Below, piece by piece: positions 17,335-26,035 of a stretch of 64,000 nt of DNA (the first letter of the stretch is position 1; the number at the start of each line of letters is the position of its first letter). Where the stretch lies: NCBI RefSeq assembly GCF_030730905.1, contig NZ_JAVAMP010000011.1:62001-126000 (forward strand), given 5' to 3'. The translations under genes and the position numbers were made by a program. The notes under the pieces were generated by a model that was not told the DNA's origin, searched no databases, and saw only the letters and a list, made by a program, of their open reading frames with translations. The DNA is from Chengkuizengella axinellae (GTDB lineage Bacteria > Bacillota > Bacilli > Paenibacillales > KCTC-33759).

Positions 17335-19092
17335 CTATGAGGTCATTTTGTCAGCTACATTTTCATCGGTTAAATATCGATTCCAAAGTCGAGTAAACTC
17401 CCCATTTAAGTTACGAAGATCAGAGAAGGTTCCTTCTTCAACGACTTTCCCTTCCTTAAAAACATAAACATAATCAAAATGTTGTACTAGGTGCAATCGA
17501 TGTAATACACAGACAACACATTTATCAGATAAATGCCCGAATAGTTTTTTGAAGATGCTCATTTCGGTAGCGGGATCTACACTTGAAGTAGGTTCATCCA
17601 GCAATATCATACTGCTGTCTCGTATGGAATAGATCCCTCTAGCAAGTGCAAGCCTTTGTTTTTCACCGCCAGATAGATTTACCCCTTTTTCACGAATATC
17701 ACTTTCAAGTCCATCGGGCAATCGGTCTACAACATGATGGAAGCTTGCAATTTGAATTGCCTTTTGTACTTCTTCTTCACTGGTGTGCATCCCCATTGTA
17801 ATGTTGTTTCGAATCGTATTTTCAAAAATTTCAGGCTCTTGTGGAATGAGAGCTGTAATACCTGAAAGAGATGAGATCGGTAAAGAATCATCATTATCTT
17901 TTATTAAAACACCCTTCTGAGGGGGAATTAAAGCACGGAGTGCATGAAGCATGGTGCTTTTTCCAGCACCGCTTTCACCAACAAATGCGATTTTTTTGCC
18001 ATTTATTAATTTTAAGGAGATATTTTTAAGATGCTCCTTATGATGATCGTAAGAAAAGTTTAATGATTGAACTTCAAGTGTATTCCAATTCATTAATACA
18101 TTCTCAGTAGATTTCGGTCGGTTTACTTTTTCTTCTAATATAGGTCTTACTGCTTCAAAATCTGTCTTTTGAAGTATGACTGATTCATAATCAAAAGTAT
18201 AAAATTGAAAGGATGACATACATTGTTGAAGATAAAAGAAAATAGCCGTTACAGAACCGATCATGATGACTTGTCCACTTTGATTTTGAGTATAGATATA
18301 ATAAAAAATCGTCCCAATTTCAAGTACCATGATGATAAATGCAGCCACAAAACACTTAATTTGAGTTATTTTATGCTCTTTCACCAAATGTGGAAACACT
18401 TTGTCAATACGATTTACAATATCATCTTTTGCTGATTGTCCCAGCCTCAGCATAATAATAGTTCTAATATTACTAATATAATCATGAAGTGCAGCTGCGA
18501 TATTGTGAAACTTGTCATTCTGCGCCCGGTACTCAGGCACTGATAAACTATATAATTTTTTCGTAATAAGTACCGACAACAATCCAAAGAATACCGTAAT
18601 CACTGAAATCATAGGTGATATGCTCCACAAAATGATGAGTGGTCCCCAGAATTTCATAAAGAACCCTACATAACCGTCCTGTGATTGACTAAAATTATGC
18701 AAGCCATCTGCTGCTTTATTCACTCTGTCAATCACAGATCCAGAGTGATGATCTGAGTGCCACTTCAGTGACAGAGCTTGAAGATGATCATAAATGGTAT
18801 TCATGAATCGCTTCCGAATACGGAAGGCGACAAATCTTTCAATATTACGAGCAAAACGATGAAAGATTTCAAAAGTAAAGAAGCACAAAACATAAATCAT
18901 AACCCATTTTAAAACATCGTTCAGTACTGTCGAACTATTCTCCTGCAATGCATTAATAATCATTGATAGTGCAAGAGGTTTACCTATTTCACCCAAGAGA
19001 GAGATGGCGTGTAAAATAAGATAAACGATAACCTTCCATCTTTCTCGTTCCGCATATAACCATAATTGTTTGAACATATAAATGTATTCCAA
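17335..19092 (-). CDS. ABC exporter, fused permease and ATPase
   Basis: 585-residue half-transporter that should work as a dimer. Six-helix ABC-membrane domain (about 1-310), then nucleotide-binding domain (about 345-570) with Walker A GESGAGKST, Q-loop ALIPQEPEIF, signature LSGGEKQRLALAR, Walker B SSMILLDEPTS and H-loop VCVLHRLHLV. The motifs are complete, so a homodimer is plausible. It is alone, with no second half-transporter next to it. Substrate unknown; drugs, peptides or lipids are typical of the family. ATG lies behind a weak ribosome site (GGGAAGATG). Confidence 0.88.
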   Translation of the reverse strand: MEYIYMFKQLWLYAERERWKVIVYLILHAISLLGEIGKPLALSMIINALQENSSTVLNDVLKWVMIYVLCFFTFEIFHRFARNIERFVAFRIRKRFMNTIYDHLQALSLKWHSDHHSGSVIDRVNKAADGLHNFSQSQDGYVGFFMKFWGPLIILWSISPMISVITVFFGLLSVLITKKLYSLSVPEYRAQNDKFHNIAAALHDYISNIRTIIMLRLGQSAKDDIVNRIDKVFPHLVKEHKITQIKCFVAAFIIMVLEIGTIFYYIYTQNQSGQVIMIGSVTAIFFYLQQCMSSFQFYTFDYESVILQKTDFEAVRPILEEKVNRPKSTENVLMNWNTLEVQSLNFSYDHHKEHLKNISLKLINGKKIAFVGESGAGKSTMLHALRALIPPQKGVLIKDNDDSLPISSLSGITALIPQEPEIFENTIRNNITMGMHTSEEEVQKAIQIASFHHVVDRLPDGLESDIREKGVNLSGGEKQRLALARGIYSIRDSSMILLDEPTSSVDPATEMSIFKKLFGHLSDKCVVCVLHRLHLVQHFDYVYVFKEGKVVEEGTFSDLRNLNGEFTRLWNRYLTDENVADKMTS

Positions 19093-19118
19093 AGTACATC
19101 TTCCCTTCTAAATAAATA

Positions 19119-19340
19119 TTGATCATGTACATTTACTAGATACAATATTTACTAGGAGGGGCTCGAGCATGGTGTCAAAAACGTCAAATCATCATATAAT
19201 CCTCCAGATTAAAATTTTATATTTTTCCAAAAATATCATATAAGTAGGCATAGTGTCAAATTATTTCATTGATTTATGATCTAGTCTTATTCTCATTTAA
19301 TACTCCCTACTAGGTTGTATACTACTGCTTTTTGATCATC
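19119..19340. repeat. possible MITE-like element with imperfect inverted ends
   Basis: About 220 bp in the ABC-methyltransferase gap is bounded by imperfect inverted repeats. Each end reads inward as GATCA, ten variable bases, TA-S-TA-x-ATACAA, then TA-S-TAGG with a purine-rich tail (left about 19120-19162, right about 19299-19338). Inside is a 24-codon open frame with a good ribosome site at 19170. Could be a small non-autonomous element or chance; no target duplication was established. Confidence 0.3.
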
Positions 19341-19345
19341 ACATT

Positions 19346-20032
19346 TTAATTCTTATTATTTTTCAGCATAAAAACCCACATAAACGTAAGAGATTGTTTT
19401 AATTCTATTGTTAAACCTTGAACTAATGCTTCTTTAACCCCTTGTTTATAAACCCCATGACTATCAAATATTTCCCAATTGTTCTCTACTGCTAATCTGC
19501 CAAACTCCCATGGCATCATGGTATTGCAAATGACGTTTTCACCATAGAGTCTATTGAAACTATGTTGTCTAGGGTGAGCAGTAGGTCCCAATAAGCCTAA
19601 ACACATATAAGCGTTTGGTCTCAACACTCTTTGAAATTCTAATAATGTTTCTCTTGGTTTTTTTGTCCATTCAATACAATTGATAGACATGATGCCATCA
19701 AATGTGTTCTCTTCAAAAGGAAGCTTCGCTGCATCTGCTTGAAGAAATGTAAGTTGATCCCCTTCACTGCGTTTACTGGCAATTTTAATCATTTCCCGAG
19801 AAATATCCATGCCAACTACTCTGTAATTTTCGTTCAATAATTTATATGAACCATAACCGTCCCCACAACCAATATCTGCAATATAACTGTTTTCTGGCAT
19901 ATGTTTTTTTAAAAATGGGATGATCGTTTTACGACTTCCTTTTTCCCACATTTGTTCACTATTTTCATTCCATTCACTCGCTTTTCCACCCCAAATTTGT
20001 TTCGCTTGTTCATGCCAATCATATTGACTCAT
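19346..20032 (-). CDS. class I SAM-dependent methyltransferase
   Basis: 228-residue cytoplasmic methyltransferase of the Methyltransf_11/25 type. SAM motif I is YIADIGCGDGYGSYKL (about 50-65), acidic end of strand 2 VVGMDIS, motif II-like LQADAAKLPFEENTFDGIMSINCIEW, and post-motif VLRPNAYMCLGLLG. Start ATG 20032 sits after GGAGGATAAAT; the longer frame lacks a ribosome site. Acceptor substrate unknown. Close neighbour is a divergently placed methyltransferase, but the two are not obvious duplicates. Confidence 0.85.
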   Translation of the reverse strand: MSQYDWHEQAKQIWGGKASEWNENSEQMWEKGSRKTIIPFLKKHMPENSYIADIGCGDGYGSYKLLNENYRVVGMDISREMIKIASKRSEGDQLTFLQADAAKLPFEENTFDGIMSINCIEWTKKPRETLLEFQRVLRPNAYMCLGLLGPTAHPRQHSFNRLYGENVICNTMMPWEFGRLAVENNWEIFDSHGVYKQGVKEALVQGLTIELKQSLTFMWVFMLKNNKN

Positions 20033-20119
20033 ATTTATCCTCCATTGATCTATTTTTCTCAAATCGTTTGTTATGTTCTCATTTATTTAGTTTCTTTACT
20101 ACGTATTAAAAACTTATAC

Positions 20120-20437
20120 TTATGAATTGTTAATACGAGATAAATACTGTTTATATGCATCCTTAACAGCAGAAATGAGTGCAGATTGTGCCTTACCGTA
20201 ATAATGCTCCTCTATTTTCTGAATAATGGGTTCCGTACCATCCTGCAGGCTATACCCTCTTAATAATTGCCCAAAAAAATGTTGCGCATGATTTGTTGCT
20301 AATGTACAAGAAGCATCTACGATAACCCAATATTTTTTATCTGTTTCTAGAGTAACCGTTAAGGTTTGGTGCAGCTCACTAGCTGCCATCCCTTGTGGAA
20401 GTTTTGCATGACCAGCTAACATCACTGTTTTATTCAT
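20120..20437 (-). CDS. DUF3870 domain protein
   Basis: 105-residue protein covering a complete DUF3870 domain: VMLAGHAKLPQGMAASELHQTLTVTLETDKKYWVIVDASCTLATNHAQHFFGQLLRGYSL, then IIQKIEEHYYGKAQSALISAVKDAYKQYL. Conserved points are the GHAKLP turn, VDASCTLAT and YYGKAQ. Start ATG 20437 follows GGAGGACTGC. In other bacteria DUF3870 genes often accompany amino-acid or purine catabolism; nothing nearby confirms that here. Function unknown. Confidence 0.82.
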   Translation of the reverse strand: MNKTVMLAGHAKLPQGMAASELHQTLTVTLETDKKYWVIVDASCTLATNHAQHFFGQLLRGYSLQDGTEPIIQKIEEHYYGKAQSALISAVKDAYKQYLSRINNS

Positions 20438-20716
20438 ATGCAGTCCTCCATTAATTTTATAAATCACTTCGTTTGTCACGTTCTTCGTACTGATATCTCC
20501 TGTTAAGATCAATTAACTTTTCGTTTCTTCTATTTCATGATACCACTACAAAGAACTGGATCACAGATTGTCTATCCCTATTCTCTATACTGAAAAAATA
20601 ACATTACCTACTTTATAGTTTATTAATAGAGTGGACCATTTATAATCACGCTTGACCTTAACGCAACGTAAACCATTACAATTTAGTAAATCATCATAAA
20701 ATGTGGAGGTGACATT

Positions 20717-21403
20717 ATGCCAAATCATACAGAAATTTACAAACAAAAAGCTGAAAAATACAATGAGCTAATTTCAAAACAAAATACGCTAACACAAATG
20801 ATTGAAAAGATACAGCCATTTGAATCATTGGACATTGTGGATTTAGGGGCAGGGACAGGAAGGCTAACCACAGAGCTTGCAGAAAAAGCAAATTCGATTG
20901 TGGCTATTGATGCTTCTGAAGAAATGTTAAAGATAACAGTGGAGAGATTAGAGAACGCAAGATTCACGAACTGGAAAACGAAAGTTTCCGATCTTAGGAA
21001 GCTTCCGCTTCAAGATCAAAGCACTGATCTCATAGTAGCAGGTTGGAGTATTTGCTATTTAGGAAGTTCAAATAATCCCTACTGGAAAGAAGATATTCAT
21101 AGAGTAATGGAAGAAATGAAGAGAGTTCTCCGCAGTAGTGGAACCATTATTATTTTTGAAACACTTGGTACAGGTGTAGAGCAGCCTTCTCCTCCTGATT
21201 TTTTGAAGCCTTATTTTGAGACATTAATCAATGGTTATAGTTTTTCGCATGATTGGATTAGACTAGACTATACTTTTGATAATCTTAATCAGGCTAAGGA
21301 GTTGACACGTTTTTTCTTTGGAGATGATTTAGGAGATCAAGTGTTAAAAGAAAACCTTGTAAGATTACCTGAATGTGCTGGAGTTTGGTGGTTAAAATTA
21401 TAA
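20717..21403 (+). CDS. class I SAM-dependent methyltransferase
   Basis: 228-residue methyltransferase. Motif I is LDIVDLGAGTGRLTTELA (about 38-55), strand-2 acid VAIDAS, KVSDLRKLPLQDQSTDLIVAGWSICYL, and the post-motif VLRSSGTIIIFETLG. ATG follows TGGAGGTGACATT. It is divergent from DUF3870, and the 279-bp gap holds both promoters. The C-terminal third (WIRLDYTFDNLNQAKELTRFFFGDDLGDQVL) suggests a small-molecule substrate, which I cannot name. Confidence 0.85.
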   Translation: MPNHTEIYKQKAEKYNELISKQNTLTQMIEKIQPFESLDIVDLGAGTGRLTTELAEKANSIVAIDASEEMLKITVERLENARFTNWKTKVSDLRKLPLQDQSTDLIVAGWSICYLGSSNNPYWKEDIHRVMEEMKRVLRSSGTIIIFETLGTGVEQPSPPDFLKPYFETLINGYSFSHDWIRLDYTFDNLNQAKELTRFFFGDDLGDQVLKENLVRLPECAGVWWLKL

Positions 21404-21579
21404 CAGAAATAAATGTGAGAAGAGAGTTATACACCTGTAAGTAAATGTCCAGCATTACGTCATCCACATCATCTAATAAAAATCTCTCATGTATATACAC
21501 TATATATTGGAAACATCTGTCTATTTCGTTCGATTTTTTTTCCACAACTAAAAACACCATTTTCATATTTCATAGTGTT

Positions 21580-22005
21580 TTAGTTGTTCCTATTCCAGAT
21601 TTTAAGTACAGCCCGATTAAATATATAAATACTACCAGCAATGATCATATTCACAGCTATGGTTACAACAAAAAGAAAAAGATAGTCAATCCAAGTTGTT
21701 GAGACTCCCTCTTTTGAAGGTTCACCGTTTGGAAACATACTAAATATAATTCCCAATACTACACCAAATAAAGCGCCATGGATTATCGTTTTATATAATA
21801 AATGCCTTTCATTTAAAATCATCTTTCTTACAATAAATAAACAATATTTATATACAACAAAGGTCATAATACATAATCCTAAAACAATTAGTATAAACCT
21901 AGGTGGTGGCGGATGATCTGCTATATAATATGCACTAAGTAGACAAACTATGAAATATAAAACAGCGTCTAGTTGTGCTATTTTTCTGATTTTACTATTC
22001 AACAT
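21580..22005 (-). CDS. four-helix membrane protein of unknown function
   Basis: 141-residue integral membrane protein with four hydrophobic segments (about 13-30, 37-58, 75-95 and 112-134) and a PPPP turn between helices 1 and 2. No recognised family motif. Start ATG 22005 follows AAAGGAG; the longer frame has none. An inverted repeat (ACAACTAAAA...TTTTAGTTGT) overlaps its stop codon and may end transcription. Confidence 0.65.
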   Translation of the reverse strand: MLNSKIRKIAQLDAVLYFIVCLLSAYYIADHPPPPRFILIVLGLCIMTFVVYKYCLFIVRKMILNERHLLYKTIIHGALFGVVLGIIFSMFPNGEPSKEGVSTTWIDYLFLFVVTIAVNMIIAGSIYIFNRAVLKIWNRNN

Positions 22006-22146
22006 GTAGTACTCCTTTAGTCTTTGCAAACATCAAAATGATTTTTGACTGAATGATTTAACATTAGCTTTTTACTATCTCTTTTTTTATCTTATCATAA
22101 GAATCATAAAATGAAATGTTCTTAACCTAAGCTACTAAATCTTTGC

Positions 22147-23190
22147 TTACATCTTAAAAGACTGAGAATCTTTTCTTTTTTTCACTGCTAATCGTAATGG
22201 AAAGATCAATATGGACAACAGCAATAATAAGTTAATTAATCCTGCTAGTGGATACAGAACCGAAACAAGGTTGGAGAATCCAAAGGCTGTCAAAGGGATC
22301 ATAAACATTAAGACAAACACAACGACAACCCAAATCGACACGCTAAACTTCTGCTGTAATCTAGCAGTTAACCCAAAAATCCCTGAAGCAGCCGTAGTAT
22401 AAACCGATGTTAATAGAAAAAGGGACATAAAAATCATCATGAAGCTAGGCAAATATTCTAATATTGCATAAAGAGGGATCTCATACGTGTTCATATCTGT
22501 GGGTATTTTTAAAAGCGACTGATTATAAATAAAACAAACAAAACCTAGCACGATTCCGCTTCCTATACTTGCAATAGCAGCCTCTCCTTTTGCTTTCATT
22601 TTATTACCGATTACAGCTAATACAGCAATAATAGGTAAAATATTAAATGATGTGAAAGTAAATGCAGACAACCACTTTTGTTGTAAACCTATGGGATTCA
22701 AGAAAGGTTCATCTAAACGAGCAATGAATAAAAATAACGTAACGATTAATCCAAGAATAAGAACAGGAAAGACATAAAAATTCACGACCATTAGACCTTT
22801 AAAGCCCCACAGAAATTGAAGGGCAAGAAGTAATGCAAACAGAAAAACACCTAACCAATAATGAATATGAAAAGCTTCTAAAACCGCTCCCCCTCCTGCT
22901 GTCATAACTACTGTTGTTGCAAACAAGTAAAATACAATTAATACATCATAAAAGGAGGAGAGCTTTTTTCCAACAAGCTGGTGTAAGACCGGCAAAAAGT
23001 TCTCTGTTTTTTCTTCAAAACTAATGTTCAATACAACGAAACAGCTCATTGAGAATATAAATATAAATAAAAGTATAGCCAGTTCACTTTGTTCTCCAAA
23101 AAATTGCCAAACCTCCTGCCCAGAGGAAAATCCAGCACCCATCATTACTCCGATAATTAATGACATCCATTTAAGACCTGATTTCCACAT
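22147..23190 (-). CDS. YkvI-family membrane permease
   Basis: 347-residue protein with about ten transmembrane helices. The N-terminus WMSLIIGVMMGAGFSSGQEVWQFFG is the broken-helix substrate motif typical of LeuT-fold YkvI/branched-chain-carrier-like proteins. Matching features are VMTAGGGAVLEA and FNILPIIAVLAVIGNKM. It is a probable amino-acid or similar transporter; the substrate is not known. ATG lies behind GAGGGTGATTAGTTC. The promoter region is shared with the divergent bceRS operon and holds a perfect palindrome. Confidence 0.83.
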   Translation of the reverse strand: MWKSGLKWMSLIIGVMMGAGFSSGQEVWQFFGEQSELAILLFIFIFSMSCFVVLNISFEEKTENFLPVLHQLVGKKLSSFYDVLIVFYLFATTVVMTAGGGAVLEAFHIHYWLGVFLFALLLALQFLWGFKGLMVVNFYVFPVLILGLIVTLFLFIARLDEPFLNPIGLQQKWLSAFTFTSFNILPIIAVLAVIGNKMKAKGEAAIASIGSGIVLGFVCFIYNQSLLKIPTDMNTYEIPLYAILEYLPSFMMIFMSLFLLTSVYTTAASGIFGLTARLQQKFSVSIWVVVVFVLMFMIPLTAFGFSNLVSVLYPLAGLINLLLLLSILIFPLRLAVKKRKDSQSFKM

Positions 23191-23271
23191 GAACTAATCA
23201 CCCTCATTAGAAATATTCTTAAACTGTACATGTATTAGTTTATGACTGAACAACCATGAATTGAACTTTAT

Positions 23272-23287
23272 AACATAGTACTATGTT
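23272..23287. promoter_or_regulatory. perfect 16-bp palindrome between ykvI-like and bceR
   Basis: AACATAGTACTATGTT is a perfect palindrome 82 bp upstream of the ykvI-like start and about 115 bp upstream of the bceR promoter. It is a candidate operator (GntR/PadR/MarR-like size); the regulator is not identified. Confidence 0.5.
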
Positions 23288-23386
23288 GTAAATATTCTAT
23301 AATCACCTACCAACTCCTTTAGATACTCAAAAAACATATCATGTACTGTATTCAAACATTCCTCCTACTAGTAAAGGATAAATAAA

Positions 23387-23415
23387 TTGCCAGACAAAAC
23401 GGTTTTATATACAAT
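23387..23415 (+). promoter_or_regulatory. promoter of bceRS
   Basis: TTGCCA (23387-23392), 17-bp spacer, TACAAT (23410-23415). A start near 23422 leaves a leader of about 30 nt before the TTG chosen for bceR. Confidence 0.65.
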
Positions 23416-23451
23416 AATTTGAGGATGATAATGGAAAGCATGGTGAGCCTA

Positions 23452-24147
23452 TTGTTTAAAGTTCTATTAATTGAAGATGACATATCACTATTTGGAGAAA
23501 TAAAAGATAGATTAACAGGGTGGTCCTATGAAGTTGTAGGAATTCAAGATTTCAATCATGTCTTACAAGAGTTTACTTTGGAAGCACCCCATTTGGTCAT
23601 TATTGATATTCAATTACCAAAGTTTGATGGATTTCACTGGTGCCGTATGATTCGAAGTTATTCTAACGTCCCGATAATCTTCTTATCATCACGAGATCAC
23701 CCTACTGATATGGTCATGTCTATGCAGCTGGGTGCAGATGATTTTATCCAAAAACCATTCCATTTTGATGTACTGATTGCAAAGATTCAAGCTATACTGC
23801 GTCGTGTTTATAATTATAGTACGGATCAAATCAAGTTAAAAACCTTTCATGATGCAACGATAGATTATGAAAAAAATAAAGTTTCTACTAAAATAGCTTC
23901 CATTGAATTGACCAAAAATGAAACATTGATTTTGAAAACACTTATTGAACAAAAAAACAAAATAGTGACTAGAGAAACATTAATCAAAGATCTATGGGAT
24001 GATGAACGTTTTATAAGTGACAATACATTAACTGTGAATGTAAATCGTTTAAGAAAAAAGTTGGACGAACTCGGGTTAGGGCAATTTATTGAAACTAAAG
24101 TTGGACAAGGTTATATTGCAACAGAAGGTGCAAACATTTATGATTAA
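23452..24147 (+). CDS. bceR: BceR-type response regulator
   Basis: OmpR-family regulator, very close to what I recall of B. subtilis BceR (LLIEDD-SLF-EIKDRLTGWSY--VGIQDF-VLQEF, PKFDGFHWCR, MQLGADDFIQKPFHFDVLIAKIQA). Receiver about 1-115 with phospho-Asp in VIIDIQLPKFDG; winged helix about 130-230 with RETLIKDLWDDERFISDNTLTVNVNRLRKKL. A TTG at 23452 gives 231 residues, the family length; ATG 23431 is also possible but would be almost leaderless. It controls the linked bceAB transporter in response to peptide antibiotics such as bacitracin. Confidence 0.9.
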   Translation: MFKVLLIEDDISLFGEIKDRLTGWSYEVVGIQDFNHVLQEFTLEAPHLVIIDIQLPKFDGFHWCRMIRSYSNVPIIFLSSRDHPTDMVMSMQLGADDFIQKPFHFDVLIAKIQAILRRVYNYSTDQIKLKTFHDATIDYEKNKVSTKIASIELTKNETLILKTLIEQKNKIVTRETLIKDLWDDERFISDNTLTVNVNRLRKKLDELGLGQFIETKVGQGYIATEGANIYD

Positions 24148-25144
24148 AAAATACTTAATTGAAAGGCGCAGTTGGATCTTTTTAGTTATATTCCTTCAAT
24201 TGTTAACTGTTTTTATTGCTATGTTGGATACACAAATTGAATTAAAACCAATCCTTTATATTACCTTTTTATCTTTCATTATTTTTTTGATATTTTTAAT
24301 CATTCGATACAATACAGAAACAAAATTTTATAAAAGCTTGGAAGAACGTGAAAACAATCTTGATTTAACAAGTGTAGCTAGTCCTGCACGTCCACTTGAA
24401 CATATTATAGATCAAAGCATTAGAGATCAGACAAGGCTTTTAAAAAAGGAAGCTTCACTACATTTATTCAATTTGGAGCAAGAAAAAGATGAACTTTTAT
24501 CTTGGATACATGAAGTGAAAACACCATTGACTGCTATGCAATTAATGATAGATCGCATAGAAGATGAGACATTAAAATCTCAATTAAAAGTTGAGTGGCT
24601 AAGAGTCCATTATCTTCTCGATCATCAGCTTCATCAAAAACGGTTGCTTTTTATAGAGAATGATCTATACATTGAAAAAGTGGAAATAAAACCAATCATT
24701 TTTCAAGAGATTAAAACCTTGCAATCGTGGTGTATGCAGAAAGGAATTGGCTTTGACATTGAGTTAAAAGCCACAGAGGTATATAGTGATGCGAAATGGT
24801 TAGCCTTTATCATCAGACAACTACTAACCAATGCAGTAAAATATAGCCACGAATCGGATATTATGATGGGAAGTAGAATTAAAGAAGAACATTGTGTACT
24901 TGTAATTCAGGATTTCGGTAGAGGGATTGATGCAAAGGATTTACCACGCATATTTGACAAAGGATTCACTTCCACAACAAACCATTATGATAATGCGGCA
25001 ACAGGCATGGGCTTGTATTTAGTTCAAAAAATAGCTAGACCATTAATGGTCCACATAGATGTTCAATCAAAGCCAGAAGAAGGAACAACCTTTACTTTAA
25101 CCTTTCCAAAAAGCAATAACTTCTCAAATATAAGAGGCATGTGA
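24140..25144 (+). CDS. bceS: BceS-type intramembrane-sensing histidine kinase
   Basis: 334-residue kinase overlapping bceR by 8 bp; ATG 24140 follows GAAGGTG. Two N-terminal helices are separated by almost no extracellular loop, the hallmark of kinases that sense through their ABC transporter. The phospho-acceptor is in SWIHEVKTPLTAMQLMIDR (about 120-138), the N box is LLTNAVKYS, and G boxes are QDFGRGIDAKDLPRIFDKGF and GMGLYLVQKIA. It should form a complex with BceAB and report transport flux. A hairpin overlaps its stop. Confidence 0.9.
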   Translation: MIKKYLIERRSWIFLVIFLQLLTVFIAMLDTQIELKPILYITFLSFIIFLIFLIIRYNTETKFYKSLEERENNLDLTSVASPARPLEHIIDQSIRDQTRLLKKEASLHLFNLEQEKDELLSWIHEVKTPLTAMQLMIDRIEDETLKSQLKVEWLRVHYLLDHQLHQKRLLFIENDLYIEKVEIKPIIFQEIKTLQSWCMQKGIGFDIELKATEVYSDAKWLAFIIRQLLTNAVKYSHESDIMMGSRIKEEHCVLVIQDFGRGIDAKDLPRIFDKGFTSTTNHYDNAATGMGLYLVQKIARPLMVHIDVQSKPEEGTTFTLTFPKSNNFSNIRGM

Positions 25145-25164
25145 CAAAAATGTCACATGCTTTT
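25137..25164 (+). promoter_or_regulatory. BceR-box-like inverted repeat (also possible terminator)
   Basis: A perfect 10-4-10 inverted repeat GCATGTGACA-AAAA-TGTCACATGC overlaps the bceS stop and is followed by TTTT. The inner TGACA-N4-TGTCA has the spacing known for BceR-type sites (TNACA-N4-TGTAA), and it lies about 113 bp before bceA, upstream of a weak TATACT -10 at 25209. One element may both stop bceRS transcription and activate bceAB. Confidence 0.6.
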
Positions 25165-25273
25165 ATGCATTGTTAGCACAATCGAAGGAAAACACACCTA
25201 AAACTTTTTATACTCAATTATATAGGTTGAAGTGAACAAACATTATTTTATAAATTGCTAAGGATGTGTTGTT

Positions 25274-26035
25274 GTGAAAGTATTAGAAGCCAATCGAATT
25301 CATAAAAGCTATGGAAACAAATTTAATAAACAAGAAGTATTAAAAGGACTAAATATGCGTGTTGAAAAAGGAGAGTTTGTTAGCATCATGGGTGCATCTG
25401 GGTCAGGTAAAACAACACTGCTCAATGTGCTTTCATCTATTGATAAATTAAGTCATGGCTCCATTAAAATTGAAGAAACAGAAATTACAAATATGAAGGA
25501 AAAAAAGTTGGCTGAATTTCGTAAAAAACACCTTGGTTTTATTTTTCAAGAATATAACCTGTTAGATACGCTGACTGTCAAAGAGAATATTCTATTACCT
25601 TTATCCATTACAAAAGTGTCAAAAAGTGAAGCGGAACAAAGGTTCAAATCTGTAGTAACAGAATTAGGGATTTACGAAATAAAAGATAAGTACCCTAATC
25701 AAATTTCTGGAGGACAGAAACAACGTACTTCAGCTGCCCGTGCATTTATTCATGAACCTAGTATCATCTTTGCAGATGAACCTACAGGTGCGTTAGATTC
25801 AAAATCCGCTTCCGATTTACTATTTAAAATCAGTGAATTCAATAATAAACGAAATACAACGGTTGTGATGGTTACACATGATCCAGTTGCAGCGAGCTAC
25901 AGCCATAGAGTCATTTTTATTCAAGATGGGCAAATTTATACGATATTGCATAGAGGAGATCAATCAAGGGAAATGTTCTTAAAAGATGTGATGAATACAC
26001 AAGCTGTTTTAGGCGGTGTGCACTATGAACGTTAA
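25274..26035 (+). CDS. bceA: BceA-type ABC transporter ATPase
   Basis: 253-residue ATPase, the length of B. subtilis BceA. Walker [11 protein letters not shown]-loop [22 protein letters not shown] (typical MacB/LolD/BceA class), signature [16 protein letters not shown], Walker [19 protein letters not shown]-loop [13 protein letters not shown] start at 25274 behind AAGGATG. The 3' end overlaps bceB by 11 bp. It powers removal of the lipid-carrier-bound peptide antibiotic together with BceB. Confidence 0.92.
   Translation: MKVLEANRIHKSYGNKFNKQEVLKGLNMRVEKGEFVSIMGASGSGKTTLLNVLSSIDKLSHGSIKIEETEITNMKEKKLAEFRKKHLGFIFQEYNLLDTLTVKENILLPLSITKVSKSEAEQRFKSVVTELGIYEIKDKYPNQISGGQKQRTSAARAFIHEPSIIFADEPTGALDSKSASDLLFKISEFNNKRNTTVVMVTHDPVAASYSHRVIFIQDGQIYTILHRGDQSREMFLKDVMNTQAVLGGVHYER

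Noticed and set aside
19170-19244. 24-codon gene with AGGAGG site
   Set aside because: No recognisable product and it lies inside the possible inverted-repeat element; not listed as a gene.
21544-21587. Terminator ACAACTAAAA...TTTTAGTTGT at the end of the four-helix protein gene
   Set aside because: On the relevant strand it is followed by GGAAAA rather than T; noted in the gene entry only.
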